Below, one piece after another: positions 1 to 7,425 of a stretch of 9,131 nt of DNA. How positions within the stretch are numbered: the stretch's first letter is position 1; every line of letters starts with the position of its first letter. Source of the DNA: Bacteroidota bacterium (GTDB lineage: Bacteria > Bacteroidota > Bacteroidia > Chitinophagales > LD1); assembly GCA_003165135.1 (NCBI GenBank), contig PLSN01000399.1, forward strand, positions 9,524 to 18,654, in the 5' to 3' direction. The notes beneath the pieces were generated by a model. The model saw only the letters and a list, made by a program, of their open reading frames with translations. It was not told where the DNA came from and did not search any database. The position numbers and the translations under genes were made by a program.

Positions 1-2795
1 GATACGTTAGGGTCATAGCCTGCCGATTTGATATACTCTGCTGCACTGGCATATGAAAGATTATTTACTCCCGGTACATTGATATATGGCAATATACCAT
101 TAGACCCTGCCAGTGACACCAACTGTCCGGTAGATGGCCTGCCATACTGGTCATACCAGTTATCACCATTTCTGTATCCGGTGATCTGTGCACCAGGGCC
201 GTTCTTGTCTACATAGACGGCATAGTTGCTTCCTATATTAGCAGGTATGCTTACTTTGGTGCCATCGAGGCCCATGCTCGCTACCTGACCAGCAGTATAT
301 ATCTGATAGAGTGAGTATGGATCTTTCAGCACTTCCTGATTGGCATCATAGCGGTCTATCCTGAGGCCCACTACGAAACCCATATCCTTGTAGAAGAACT
401 TGTCCTGGATATATCCTGCGGCATATATCGGCATGAAAGCCCCTATCGGACGCGTGAACTGTCCATCTGCATTCTTTTGGGTAAAGAAGTCCTTGACTGT
501 AGGCTGGTAGTTCAGGACATTGCCCTGATAGTCATATCCTTCATAGTTGAGGATAGGTGTGCCACTATTGGTATAGCTCAGGAGCTCATCTGCAGAGAAA
601 AGCTTTAGCGAAAGTTTATTAGGGTCTACAGCAAAAAAGTCTATGTTGTCCGTGCCGTTTGGATTTAACCCGAGCTCAGTTCTGAGGTTACGGTCGAAGT
701 AAGTTTGCGTAGTAAGGTTTGATTTCTCACCATATAATACGGTATCGGTATAATAGAAGCTCGGGATATTGGCAGCTGTGGCTGCATATTCTTTGCCGTT
801 TATCAGCAGGATAGGGTTTGATGTATCGACTGATATATGGGTGTTGACGAGGTTTCTGCCCAGTGTCCAGAGATCAAGCGGCTCGATACTGTAGGTCCTT
901 TGTATCCTTTGTTCATATTCGACACCGAGCTCTATTTTATGGGTGTTCTTTTTGTCACCACCCAGTTTGACGATATCAAATGAGCCTTCGGCCGTACCGC
1001 GATAGGATTGGTTATTCAGATCGACACCATAGCCGTTATACTGACGGCCTACGTTATACCAAAGATTATCTACAGGTGTCGAACGCTCACCATTGATCAG
1101 TCCTGCCTGTGAGCCGTTGATCTGGTCTAGCGTCGGTGCGCCTATCGAACCGAAAGACTTTGACAAAGTATACCCTCCATTAGCATTTTCCTGTGCACCC
1201 AGGAGTTCGAAATATTCTTTGGTAAAAGTACTGCCCAGCGGGTTTATATTGGTCGGTGTAAAGGTCATCGCCGTATCCGTCGTACTGAGGTTTTGGATAA
1301 ACCCTTTTAGCACGTGTCCGTTCACACGTATCGAATCGTATGAGAAATTATATGCCGATTGTGTCTGAAACTTACCGATATACCCGTAGTCAAACAGGTT
1401 AGAACCGTGAAACTCATCTGCATAGCCCCGGAATGCCCTTTCATAATCAACCTGGACCGTATAGCTCGCATTCTCGATTGATATCCCGCTGTGGCTGGCA
1501 CCTGCATCATTGGTTTTTTTCTGGTCCCCTATACGCTGAGTGAAGCGACCGTATACCATATAATCAGTCCCTGTAAAGAGTGGATTGTGCTCAGCATTGA
1601 GCAGGGAATATTCTCTGATATAGCTATTGTATTTGTCATAGTTAAAATTGCCACCTATAGCGATAGAGATATTTTTGGTAGGGTAGAGGCCGATCTCTCC
1701 GGATCCCACATAGTTATTCTCACTATTATTTGGCTTATCACTGGTTTTGTACATATTGGCGAAAGTGATAAAGTCAGCCTTATTATAGAATCCACCATTT
1801 GGATTGGGTGTGAGCGGGGAAGCTTCGATATTGTTGAGTGTGCTTTGATTGACCTGCCAGATACCTATAGCTGACGGGCTCCTGTCTTTATCATACTGAT
1901 ACTGTAGTCCCAGTGTGATTCCCAATAATGTCCTTTTAGGACTGCCTGCTGTAGTATCTCTCTTATCTCTTATTTTGATCAGCGGGCCATATACACTGCC
2001 ATCTACACGTGTGGTACCATAAGGGTCCAGGCCCTGAGTGGTCCTTCCTTCTAAATTGCCGCCCCAGCTCTGCTGTGCATCCTGCAGTGTGATATTTACG
2101 ACACCCGCAGTGACATCTCCGTACTTAGCAGAGATACCGCCTGCCAGCACGCTTATCTCTTTGATCGCACCGGTAGGTACTATGATGCTGGTATTGACAG
2201 GTGGCCCGCCACTACCGTCATTCGGCTTATTCATCATTCGTATACCATTGACCACATATTGCACTTCATCACCACGGCTACCGTTGATCGTTATCGCGCC
2301 TCCGGCGTCATTCTGGGTCACACCGGCAGCTTGTGAGGCTATATCCTCGACAGTCAGTTTGCCTTGCTCCTTTATATCCTGCTGTGTGATCGCCTGCTCT
2401 ATTTTTGTATCGCCTGCATCGATCAGTGGTTTCTTATATGCGATGACCTCTACTTCCGGCCCTTCTTTGACCTGTGGCTTAAGTTGGATATTTTCAAATG
2501 TCGCTTTATCCGATGATACGATCAGTCCATTGATTATTTTTGAAGAATAACTCACATAAGAATACTTGAGATTATAGGTCCCTGCGTTGAGGTTACTGAG
2601 GGTATAGTTGCCGTCAAAGTCAGTCACAGTGCCCCTGCCGGTACTTTTTCCATTGGCATCCAGGATCACGACACTCGCTCCTATCAGGCCCTCGCCTTTT
2701 TCGTCGGTGATCTTTCCCTTTACCTCACCCTGGCTCTGGGCAAAAGCCGCTGTCATAGATCCCAAAAACGCTAATAGAGTTAATATTTTCTTCAT
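1..2795 (-). CDS. TonB-dependent outer-membrane receptor with carboxypeptidase-regulatory-like N-terminal domain (C-terminus cut by window edge)
   Basis: The frame is open without a stop from the ATG at 2795-2793 to the left edge, giving 931 visible codons. Residues 1-20 (MKKILTLLAFLGSMTAAFAQ) form a signal peptide. Residues about 23-108 resemble the CarboxypepD_reg beta-sandwich that often precedes Bacteroidota receptors, with GKITDEKGEGLIGASV and TVTDFDGNYTLSNL. Residues about 115-237 are the TonB plug, with TVEDIASQAAGV, VQYVVNGIRM and GGISAKYGDVTAGVVNITLQ. From about 245 onward comes a long, aromatic, Asn/Gly-rich region as expected for the 22-strand barrel. Families of this layout usually exceed 1000 residues, so the last strands should lie outside the window. 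Known for the family: energised uptake of large ligands across the outer membrane. The ligand cannot be inferred. It lacks an obvious SusC signature, and any SusD-like partner would lie off the edge. Divergent from uvrA. Confidence 0.95.
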   Translation of the reverse strand, partial: MKKILTLLAFLGSMTAAFAQSQGEVKGKITDEKGEGLIGASVVILDANGKSTGRGTVTDFDGNYTLSNLNAGTYNLKYSYVSYSSKIINGLIVSSDKATFENIQLKPQVKEGPEVEVIAYKKPLIDAGDTKIEQAITQQDIKEQGKLTVEDIASQAAGVTQNDAGGAITINGSRGDEVQYVVNGIRMMNKPNDGSGGPPVNTSIIVPTGAIKEISVLAGGISAKYGDVTAGVVNITLQDAQQSWGGNLEGRTTQGLDPYGTTRVDGSVYGPLIKIRDKRDTTAGSPKRTLLGITLGLQYQYDKDRSPSAIGIWQVNQSTLNNIEASPLTPNPNGGFYNKADFITFANMYKTSDKPNNSENNYVGSGEIGLYPTKNISIAIGGNFNYDKYNSYIREYSLLNAEHNPLFTGTDYMVYGRFTQRIGDQKKTNDAGASHSGISIENASYTVQVDYERAFRGYADEFHGSNLFDYGYIGKFQTQSAYNFSYDSIRVNGHVLKGFIQNLSTTDTAMTFTPTNINPLGSTFTKEYFELLGAQENANGGYTLSKSFGSIGAPTLDQINGSQAGLINGERSTPVDNLWYNVGRQYNGYGVDLNNQSYRGTAEGSFDIVKLGGDKKNTHKIELGVEYEQRIQRTYSIEPLDLWTLGRNLVNTHISVDTSNPILLINGKEYAATAANIPSFYYTDTVLYGEKSNLTTQTYFDRNLRTELGLNPNGTDNIDFFAVDPNKLSLKLFSADELLSYTNSGTPILNYEGYDYQGNVLNYQPTVKDFFTQKNADGQFTRPIGAFMPIYAAGYIQDKFFYKDMGFVVGLRIDRYDANQEVLKDPYSLYQIYTAGQVASMGLDGTKVSIPANIGSNYAVYVDKNGPGAQITGYRNGDNWYDQYGRPSTGQLVSLAGSNGILPYINVPGVNNLSYASAAEYIKSAGYDPNV

Positions 2796-2826
2796 GCCAC
2801 TATATTGTGTGTTTAACAAAAGCCGA

Positions 2827-2880
2827 CAAATATAATTTTTTCCGCCAACAAATATAATAAGTGTTAAAACTCATTTCCAA
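2827..2880 (-). promoter_or_regulatory. Promoter region of the TonB-dependent receptor with two tandem -7 boxes
   Basis: On the minus strand TATATTTG occurs at 2856-2849 and again at 2834-2827. Both match the Bacteroidota -7 consensus TAnnTTTG. A TTG at 2880-2878 lies 21 nt before the first box, a plausible -33 element. The second box has no well-placed TTG. The resulting leaders would be about 45 or 25 nt. No Shine-Dalgarno sequence precedes the ATG, which is usual in this phylum. Confidence 0.6.
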
Positions 2881-2921
2881 GCCCCTACAAGGTTATTACA
2901 AACAAATGACAATCGGGCATC

Positions 2922-2955
2922 TAAATGGCTCTTTCGTGACAAAAAAGGCCATTTA
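2922..2955. repeat. 8-bp inverted repeat in the receptor/uvrA divergent intergenic region
   Basis: TAAATGGC at 2922-2929 is repeated as GCCATTTA at 2948-2955, separated by 18 nt. It lies about 40 bp upstream of the receptor -33 and about 65 bp upstream of the uvrA -33. That position suits a regulator-binding site shared by two divergent genes. The loop is too long and the T-tract missing for a convincing terminator. The match is visible; the function is inference. Confidence 0.35.
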
Positions 2956-3019
2956 TTGATCTAAAATCATGTCGTGATTCTTATTACTCTAAATTTCAGG
3001 ATAAACTTTCATAGAGAGG

Positions 3020-3050
3020 TTGCTGTTTCGCATGTTTAGTAGTACTTTCG
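3020..3050 (+). promoter_or_regulatory. uvrA promoter (TTG-N20-TACTTTCG)
   Basis: TTG at 3020-3022 and TACTTTCG at 3043-3050 are 20 nt apart, matching the Bacteroidota -33/-7 arrangement with one mismatch in TAnnTTTG. Only nine bases separate the -7 box from the uvrA ATG at 3060, so transcription would start almost at the start codon. Confidence 0.6.
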
Positions 3051-3059
3051 CCGTTTACG

Positions 3060-5969
3060 ATGTCCACGACAGATATAATCTCCAAAAAACAGCCAAAAAA
3101 CACCGCAGATCAGGCCTCGGACGCTACCCTCAGCAGTTCAGAACCGGATGCTATAGAGGTGTTTGGCAGCCGCGTACACAACCTGAAAAATATAGATGTA
3201 TCCATACCGCGCAATCAGCTCGTCGTGATCACAGGGCTCAGCGGCAGCGGCAAATCATCGCTCGCATTTGATACCATATATGCTGAGGGGCAGCGTAGAT
3301 ATCTCGAGAGTTTCTCAGCATATGCCAGGCAGTTTATCGGTGGACTGGAGCGCCCGGACGTCGATAAGATCACAGGACTCAGCCCCGTCATCTCGATAGA
3401 GCAGAAATCTACCAATAGAAATCCACGTTCGACAGTGGGCACTGTGACAGAGATATATGACTTCGTTCGTCTGCTATACGCACGTACCTCAGAGGCATAT
3501 TCATATGTCACGGGCAAGAAGATGATCAAGTTCACCGAGGAGCAGATCATCGACAACCTGCTCACTAATCACAAAGGAAAAAAGATGATGATCCTCGCGC
3601 CCGTCGTGAGAGGCAGGAAGGGACACTATCGTGAGTTGTTTGAGAATATACGCAAGCAGGGCTATCTGAAAATACGCGTGGACGGCGAGATCATAGAGGT
3701 CAAACCTAAAATGCAGCTCGACAGATTTAAGATACACAATATAGAACTCATCATAGATCGCCTAGCGATGGACGCGGACAATAAAGACCGTATCCGACAG
3801 TCGATCCAGCTCGGCATGAAGCAGGGCAAAGGACTTATCCAGATGCTCGACGCTGAGACCAATGAAATATACAATTTCTCCAAGCACCTCATGTGCCTCG
3901 AGTCAGGTATCTCTTATGAAGAGCCATCGCCAAATACTTTTTCTTTCAACTCACCCTATGGTGCATGTCCTGTATGCAGCGGACTGGGCGTGGTACATGA
4001 AGTAAGAAAGGCAACTATCATCCCCGATGAAACCGTTTCTATCAATAAAGGCGGCATACTGCCTATCGGAGAAGCGAGAGATAATTTCATCTTCAAAGAG
4101 CTCAACAGCCTCGCAAAGCAATATAAATTTTCGCTCTCATCTCCTATTCAGTTGATACCCGAAGAGGCGCTGAATATCATCCTCTATGGTTCTGCTGAAG
4201 AAGAAGAGGCTGAGGAAGAATTAGAGATATCGGACTTTGATGACAGGTGGTACACACTCGCTAAAGGCGGCCTGACAGGTATGCTCAAAAGGTGCTTTAA
4301 GTTTACTACCTCAGATAGTATCCGCTCATGGGCAGAGGACTATATGGACAAAGTACCCTGCGAGGAATGTGGTGGCACAAGGCTCCGCAAAGAATCGTTG
4401 TGGTTTAAAATAGATGATAAGAATATCGGCGAACTCGCCGGCTGGGATATCGATGTCCTGGCGGCATGGTTCAAAGACCTTGAGTCGAGGCTGAATGAAA
4501 AACAAAAGACAATAGCCAAAGACCTTCTGAAAGAGATCAGAACCAGGATACAATTTATCCTCGATGTCGGCCTCGAATACCTCTCGCTGCACCGCCCCGC
4601 CAAATCGCTCAGCGGTGGTGAAGCGCAGCGTATCAGGCTGGCAACACAGATCGGTTCTCAGCTGTCGGGCATCACCTATATATTAGATGAGCCGAGTATC
4701 GGACTTCATCAGCGCGACAACAGACAACTCATACAAGCCCTTCGCAAGCTTAGTGATGCGCCAAACACGGTGATCGTAGTAGAGCACGACAAAGAGATCA
4801 TGCTCGAGAGCGACTATGTGATCGATATCGGCCCCGGCGCGGGTGAACATGGCGGCAAGATCATAGCACATGGTACCCCGAAAGAGTTTCAAAAGCAAAA
4901 CTCAGTCACGGCTAAATATCTCGCAGGCAAGATCAGCATACCTGTACCTGCCGAAAGGCGCAAAGGCAACGGAAAATTCCTTGAGCTGAAAGGCGCGAAA
5001 GGAAATAACCTGAAAGATATTTCGGTGAAATTCCCGCTCGGTACCTTCATCTGTGTGACCGGTGTATCGGGCAGCGGCAAGAGCACCCTCATCAATGAGA
5101 CGCTCTATCCTATCCTGTCGAAATATTTCTACCGCAGCAATCTCAAACCGCTCGCATATAAAGACATCAAAGGGCTCGATAATATCGACAAGGTCATTGA
5201 GATAGACCAATCGCCAATCGGCCGTACGCCGAGATCGAATCCTGTCACTTACATCAAAGTATTTGACGAGATCAGGAAACTATATGCACAACTGCCCGAA
5301 GCCAAGATCCGAGGCTACGCTGCCGGAAGGTTTTCATTCAATGTCAAAGGCGGACGCTGCGAAGAGTGCCAGGGCGGCGGCATGAAGGTAATAGAGATGA
5401 ACTTCCTGCCCGATGTAGAGGTGCTCTGCGAAAAATGCAACGGCAAACGCTACAACCGCGAGACACTCGAGGTGCGCTACAAAGGCAAATCCATCAACGA
5501 CGTGCTCAACATGACCGTCGAAGAGTCTATCACTTTCTTCGAGAGTATACCTGCCATCTATCCGAAATTAAAAACACTCAATGATGTGGGCCTCGGCTAT
5601 CTAAGGCTCGGGCAGTCTTCTACCACTCTGAGCGGCGGCGAGGCGCAACGTGTCAAGCTATCTGCCGAGCTGAGCAAAAAAGATACCGGCAAGACCTTCT
5701 ACATACTTGATGAGCCGACTACCGGCCTGCACTTCCAAGATATAAAGATACTGCTCGATGTACTCGACAAACTCATAGCACGCGGCAATACCGTACTCGT
5801 GATCGAGCACAATATGGATGTGATCAAAGTGGCAGACTATATCCTCGACATCGGCCTCGAGGGCGGCAACAAGGGCGGCAATATCGTCGCTCAGGGCACA
5901 CCTGAGGAGGTCGCTAAAAACAAAGAATCACATACTGCGAGATTCTTGAGGGAGGAGTTGAAGGGGTGA
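3060..5969 (+). CDS. uvrA: Excinuclease ABC subunit A (UvrA), nucleotide excision repair
   Basis: UvrA is the cytoplasmic ABC-type ATPase that dimerises, finds bulky DNA lesions and loads UvrB for UvrC incision. The 969-residue product is a full-length classical UvrA. Walker A motifs are at 59-67 (GLSGSGKSS) and 668-676 (GVSGSGKST). ABC signatures LSGGEAQR are at 517-524 and 857-864. Walker B motifs are YILDEPS 540-546 and YILDEPTTG 881-889, with switch histidines H576 and H917. The UvrB-binding region (about 130-250) is present, arguing against the shorter UvrA2 type. The second zinc module is intact (C767, C770, C790, C793). The first retains C279, C303 and C306 but has Ser282 where the fourth Cys is expected. 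About 30 extra Ser/Thr/Lys-rich residues precede the usual IEVxGxRxHNLKNI start. No alternative in-frame ATG exists. An acidic Glu-rich insert lies at 380-389. Confidence 0.98.
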   Translation: MSTTDIISKKQPKNTADQASDATLSSSEPDAIEVFGSRVHNLKNIDVSIPRNQLVVITGLSGSGKSSLAFDTIYAEGQRRYLESFSAYARQFIGGLERPDVDKITGLSPVISIEQKSTNRNPRSTVGTVTEIYDFVRLLYARTSEAYSYVTGKKMIKFTEEQIIDNLLTNHKGKKMMILAPVVRGRKGHYRELFENIRKQGYLKIRVDGEIIEVKPKMQLDRFKIHNIELIIDRLAMDADNKDRIRQSIQLGMKQGKGLIQMLDAETNEIYNFSKHLMCLESGISYEEPSPNTFSFNSPYGACPVCSGLGVVHEVRKATIIPDETVSINKGGILPIGEARDNFIFKELNSLAKQYKFSLSSPIQLIPEEALNIILYGSAEEEEAEEELEISDFDDRWYTLAKGGLTGMLKRCFKFTTSDSIRSWAEDYMDKVPCEECGGTRLRKESLWFKIDDKNIGELAGWDIDVLAAWFKDLESRLNEKQKTIAKDLLKEIRTRIQFILDVGLEYLSLHRPAKSLSGGEAQRIRLATQIGSQLSGITYILDEPSIGLHQRDNRQLIQALRKLSDAPNTVIVVEHDKEIMLESDYVIDIGPGAGEHGGKIIAHGTPKEFQKQNSVTAKYLAGKISIPVPAERRKGNGKFLELKGAKGNNLKDISVKFPLGTFICVTGVSGSGKSTLINETLYPILSKYFYRSNLKPLAYKDIKGLDNIDKVIEIDQSPIGRTPRSNPVTYIKVFDEIRKLYAQLPEAKIRGYAAGRFSFNVKGGRCEECQGGGMKVIEMNFLPDVEVLCEKCNGKRYNRETLEVRYKGKSINDVLNMTVEESITFFESIPAIYPKLKTLNDVGLGYLRLGQSSTTLSGGEAQRVKLSAELSKKDTGKTFYILDEPTTGLHFQDIKILLDVLDKLIARGNTVLVIEHNMDVIKVADYILDIGLEGGNKGGNIVAQGTPEEVAKNKESHTARFLREELKG

Positions 5970-5973
5970 TTGC

Positions 5974-5989
5974 GCTAACACTCGTTAGC
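5974..5989. repeat. Small hairpin in the uvrA/marC-like convergent gap
   Basis: GCTAAC (5974-5979) and GTTAGC (5984-5989) form a perfect 6-bp stem with the 4-nt loop ACTC. It fills most of the 20-bp gap between two converging stop codons and touches the TAG of the minus-strand gene. It has no T-tract on either side, so it could be a weak bidirectional transcription barrier or 3'-end stabiliser. The function is inferred. Confidence 0.35.
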
Positions 5990-6664
5990 CTATCCCTTTA
6001 TCAGACTCCTGATGCCTGTGATAGCGATCTGCAGGCCTACGCAGAAGATAAGAAATGCACTGATACGGTTGATGATCATTTCACCTTTGGAGCCGAGATG
6101 GGTGATCATAGTTCTGGCATTGAGATAGAAGACATAGATCAGTATGCAGATAAAGATGATGGCCAGCAGTATAGCGCCAGTGCCGATCAGGTAGTCCTTG
6201 ATAGTTGATCCTGCACTATGTGCGCTGAGTGTAAAGAGCACAGAAATTGTGCCTGCTCCTGCCGTAATAGGAAAAGTGATCGGGTAGAAAAGTTTATCCT
6301 GCAGCGAGTCATAGCCGCTTGTATCATTCTCATCAGTTGATTGGGTATCCATCTTTTGTGTTTCCTTATCAGATGAAAGAAACTCCCAGCCTATCTTGCA
6401 GATCATGATGCCACCCGCTAGCTGTACCACAGGTATAGACAGTCCGAATATCTGCAGTATCCAGTGCCCCGTAAACAGCGCCACCACACAGATCATAAAG
6501 GCATAAAAAGTTATTTTCCTGACGGCATTTCGCTTTTGCTGTTCACTCAAATTGCTGAAATACGGCAATACGATAAACGCCGAGCCAATAGGATTGACCA
6601 CGGGGAACAATGCAATAGTGCCTATGAAAAGCAAATGGATAAATGAATGTACGTCCGAACTCAT
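5990..6664 (-). CDS. MarC-family (UPF0056) integral membrane protein
   Basis: The 224-residue product has about six hydrophobic segments (roughly 8-32, 48-70, 75-96, 130-150, 157-182, 196-217), as expected for MarC proteins of about 200-220 residues. The family hallmark FPVVNPIG lies at 20-27 in the first segment, and the related FPITAGAGTISV at 131-142 opens the second half, consistent with an internal two-fold repeat. A polar, acidic loop (about 98-124, with SSDKETQKMDTQSTDEND) separates the halves and explains the slight extra length. The family was named after the E. coli mar locus, but a role in multidrug resistance was not upheld and the transported substrate is unknown. The gene converges on uvrA with a 20-bp gap and has its own promoter. 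A terminator separates it from slyD upstream, so co-transcription with slyD is unlikely. Confidence 0.92.
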   Translation of the reverse strand: MSSDVHSFIHLLFIGTIALFPVVNPIGSAFIVLPYFSNLSEQQKRNAVRKITFYAFMICVVALFTGHWILQIFGLSIPVVQLAGGIMICKIGWEFLSSDKETQKMDTQSTDENDTSGYDSLQDKLFYPITFPITAGAGTISVLFTLSAHSAGSTIKDYLIGTGAILLAIIFICILIYVFYLNARTMITHLGSKGEMIINRISAFLIFCVGLQIAITGIRSLIKG

Positions 6665-6669
6665 CTGCG

Positions 6670-6677
6670 CAAAAGTA
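6670..6677 (-). promoter_or_regulatory. -7 box of the MarC-family gene
   Basis: TACTTTTG read on the minus strand (6677-6670) is a perfect TAnnTTTG match. Only five bases (CGCAG) separate it from the ATG at 6664. No clear TTG is found at the expected -33 distance, so the promoter is either weak or activator-dependent. Confidence 0.5.
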
Positions 6678-6701
6678 TGATGTTTTATTTAATAACGATA
6701 G

Positions 6702-6711
6702 CTGAGCTCAG
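6702..6711. promoter_or_regulatory. 10-bp palindrome upstream of the MarC-family promoter
   Basis: CTGAGCTCAG is a perfect 10-bp palindrome about 24 bp upstream of the -7 box, roughly -36 to -45 from the predicted transcription start. This is where an activator or repressor dimer could bind, and the missing -33 element fits that idea. Palindromes of this length also occur by chance. Confidence 0.25.
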
Positions 6712-6718
6712 TTCATAA

Positions 6719-6752
6719 AAAAGCCCCGAGAATATCTATCCTCAGGGCTTTT
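6719..6752 (-). terminator. Rho-independent terminator downstream of slyD
   Basis: AAAAGCCC (6719-6726) pairs with GGGCTTTT (6745-6752). After one C/A mismatch, GAG pairs with CTC (6728-6730 with 6741-6743), closing a 10-nt loop. Read on the minus strand the stem ends in GGGGCTTTTTT, a good U-tract. It is placed to end slyD transcription about 50 nt after the stop and before the MarC-family promoter. The plus-strand reading has a weaker T-run. Confidence 0.8.
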
Positions 6753-6767
6753 GCTTGTATTAGTACT

Positions 6768-6801
6768 CCTCCCTCTCCTTCGGAGAGGGTCGGGGTGAGG
6801 T
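6768..6801. repeat. REP-like palindromic element
   Basis: CCCTCTCC (6771-6778) and GGAGAGGG (6782-6789) form an 8-bp GC-rich stem with the loop TTC. It is followed by TCGGGGTGAGG (6790-6800). I recognise the combination CTCTCC-TTCG-GAGAGGG plus GGGGTGAGG as a recurrent intergenic element in many bacterial genomes. Its copy number here cannot be checked. It ends three bases from the slyD stop codon and precedes the slyD terminator. Confidence 0.65.
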
Positions 6802-6803
6802 GT

Positions 6804-7310
6804 TTAGTGGTGCGAATGATTTCCCCCTTGATGGATATGGCCATGCTCCAGCTCGCTGGGATGTGCCTCCCGTACTCCGACTACTTCGCCTGAGAAGTGC
6901 AGCGTCTTGCCGGCAAACGGATGGTTCAGGTCTATGGTCACCTCATCATCTGTGATAGCCGTAATGCGCCCCTGAAACGGATTGCCGAACTGGTCCTGTA
7001 GCGGGATCAGATTGCCGACCTCGATGAGGTGTGAGGCATCTTCTCCTTCAAACTGGAAGTCGCTTTTATTCATCTTGATCACTGCCTCCGGATCAAACTC
7101 ACCATAGCCGTCCTCAGGGGTCAGCACAAAGTGAAACTGATTGCCCGCGATGAGGCCGTCGAGGTTGTTCTCAAATTTGTCGAGTACATTGCCATGACCG
7201 AAGAGAAACTCAAAAGGTGCATCTGCTGTAGCCTCGTCCATGACCGGGCCATTTGGTTCTGTGCGCAGTTGATATACCAGTGCTACGACAGAGTCTTTAG
7301 TTGCTTTCAT
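6804..7310 (-). CDS. slyD: SlyD-type FKBP peptidyl-prolyl cis-trans isomerase with metal-binding tail
   Basis: SlyD is a cytoplasmic proline isomerase and chaperone that also binds nickel through a histidine-rich tail and can deliver it to metalloenzymes. The 168-residue product follows the family layout. An FKBP half lies at 1-70 (FLFGHGNVLDKFENNLDG at 35-52, PEDGYGE at 65-71). The insert-in-flap chaperone domain spans about 72-125, and the closing FKBP strands carry DLNHPFAGKTLHFSGEVVGV (127-146) and REA (147-149). The tail after PSELEHGHIH contains H150, H156, H158, H160, H165, H167 and H168. It is shorter than in E. coli SlyD and lacks cysteine. The ATG at 7310 gives the normal N-terminus. 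The gene diverges from the DUF1569 gene and is followed by a REP-like element and a terminator, so it is probably monocistronic. Nickel delivery in this organism is inference. Confidence 0.95.
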   Translation of the reverse strand: MKATKDSVVALVYQLRTEPNGPVMDEATADAPFEFLFGHGNVLDKFENNLDGLIAGNQFHFVLTPEDGYGEFDPEAVIKMNKSDFQFEGEDASHLIEVGNLIPLQDQFGNPFQGRITAITDDEVTIDLNHPFAGKTLHFSGEVVGVREAHPSELEHGHIHQGGNHSHH

Positions 7311-7385
7311 TGTAATTTTATGTAAAGTGATATAATGGAGAACTGAAACGGAGAAAGGATATTCGACGCGTCATTCTTGTAAGCC

Positions 7386-7393
7386 CAAAAGTA
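7386..7393 (-). promoter_or_regulatory. -7 box for slyD
   Basis: TACTTTTG on the minus strand (7393-7386) matches TAnnTTTG perfectly. It implies a leader of about 70 nt before the slyD ATG at 7310. No TTG is seen at the usual -33 distance. Confidence 0.45.
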
Positions 7394-7425
7394 ATATTAT
7401 TCCCGAAATGGATTTTATTTTTGAG

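Noticed and set aside
1491..1874. 127-codon plus-strand open frame with hydrophobic stretches
   Set aside because: It is antisense to the receptor barrel region, whose minus-strand frame is continuous and coherent; the Ile-rich product is a shadow.
2038..2550. 170-codon plus-strand open frame
   Set aside because: It lies wholly antisense to the plug and N-terminal domains of the TonB-dependent receptor. Its Pro/Ser-rich translation matches no family and is explained by the codon bias of the opposite strand.
2965..2979. AATCA-N5-TGATT inverted repeat upstream of uvrA
   Set aside because: Five-bp AT-rich arms are too short to separate from chance.
3020..3271. 83-codon plus-strand open frame overlapping the start of uvrA
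   Set aside because: It is out of frame with UvrA, its start lies inside the -33 element of the uvrA promoter, and the product is basic and composition-driven.
5966..6208. 80-codon plus-strand frame overlapping the last four bases of uvrA (ATG-like coupling)
   Set aside because: It is antisense to the conserved C-terminal half of the MarC-family gene, starts with GTG or TTG-type codons instead of ATG, and resembles no protein.
7365..7372. GACGCGTC palindrome in the slyD leader
   Set aside because: An isolated 8-bp palindrome is expected by chance in a window of this size and has no supporting flanking symmetry.
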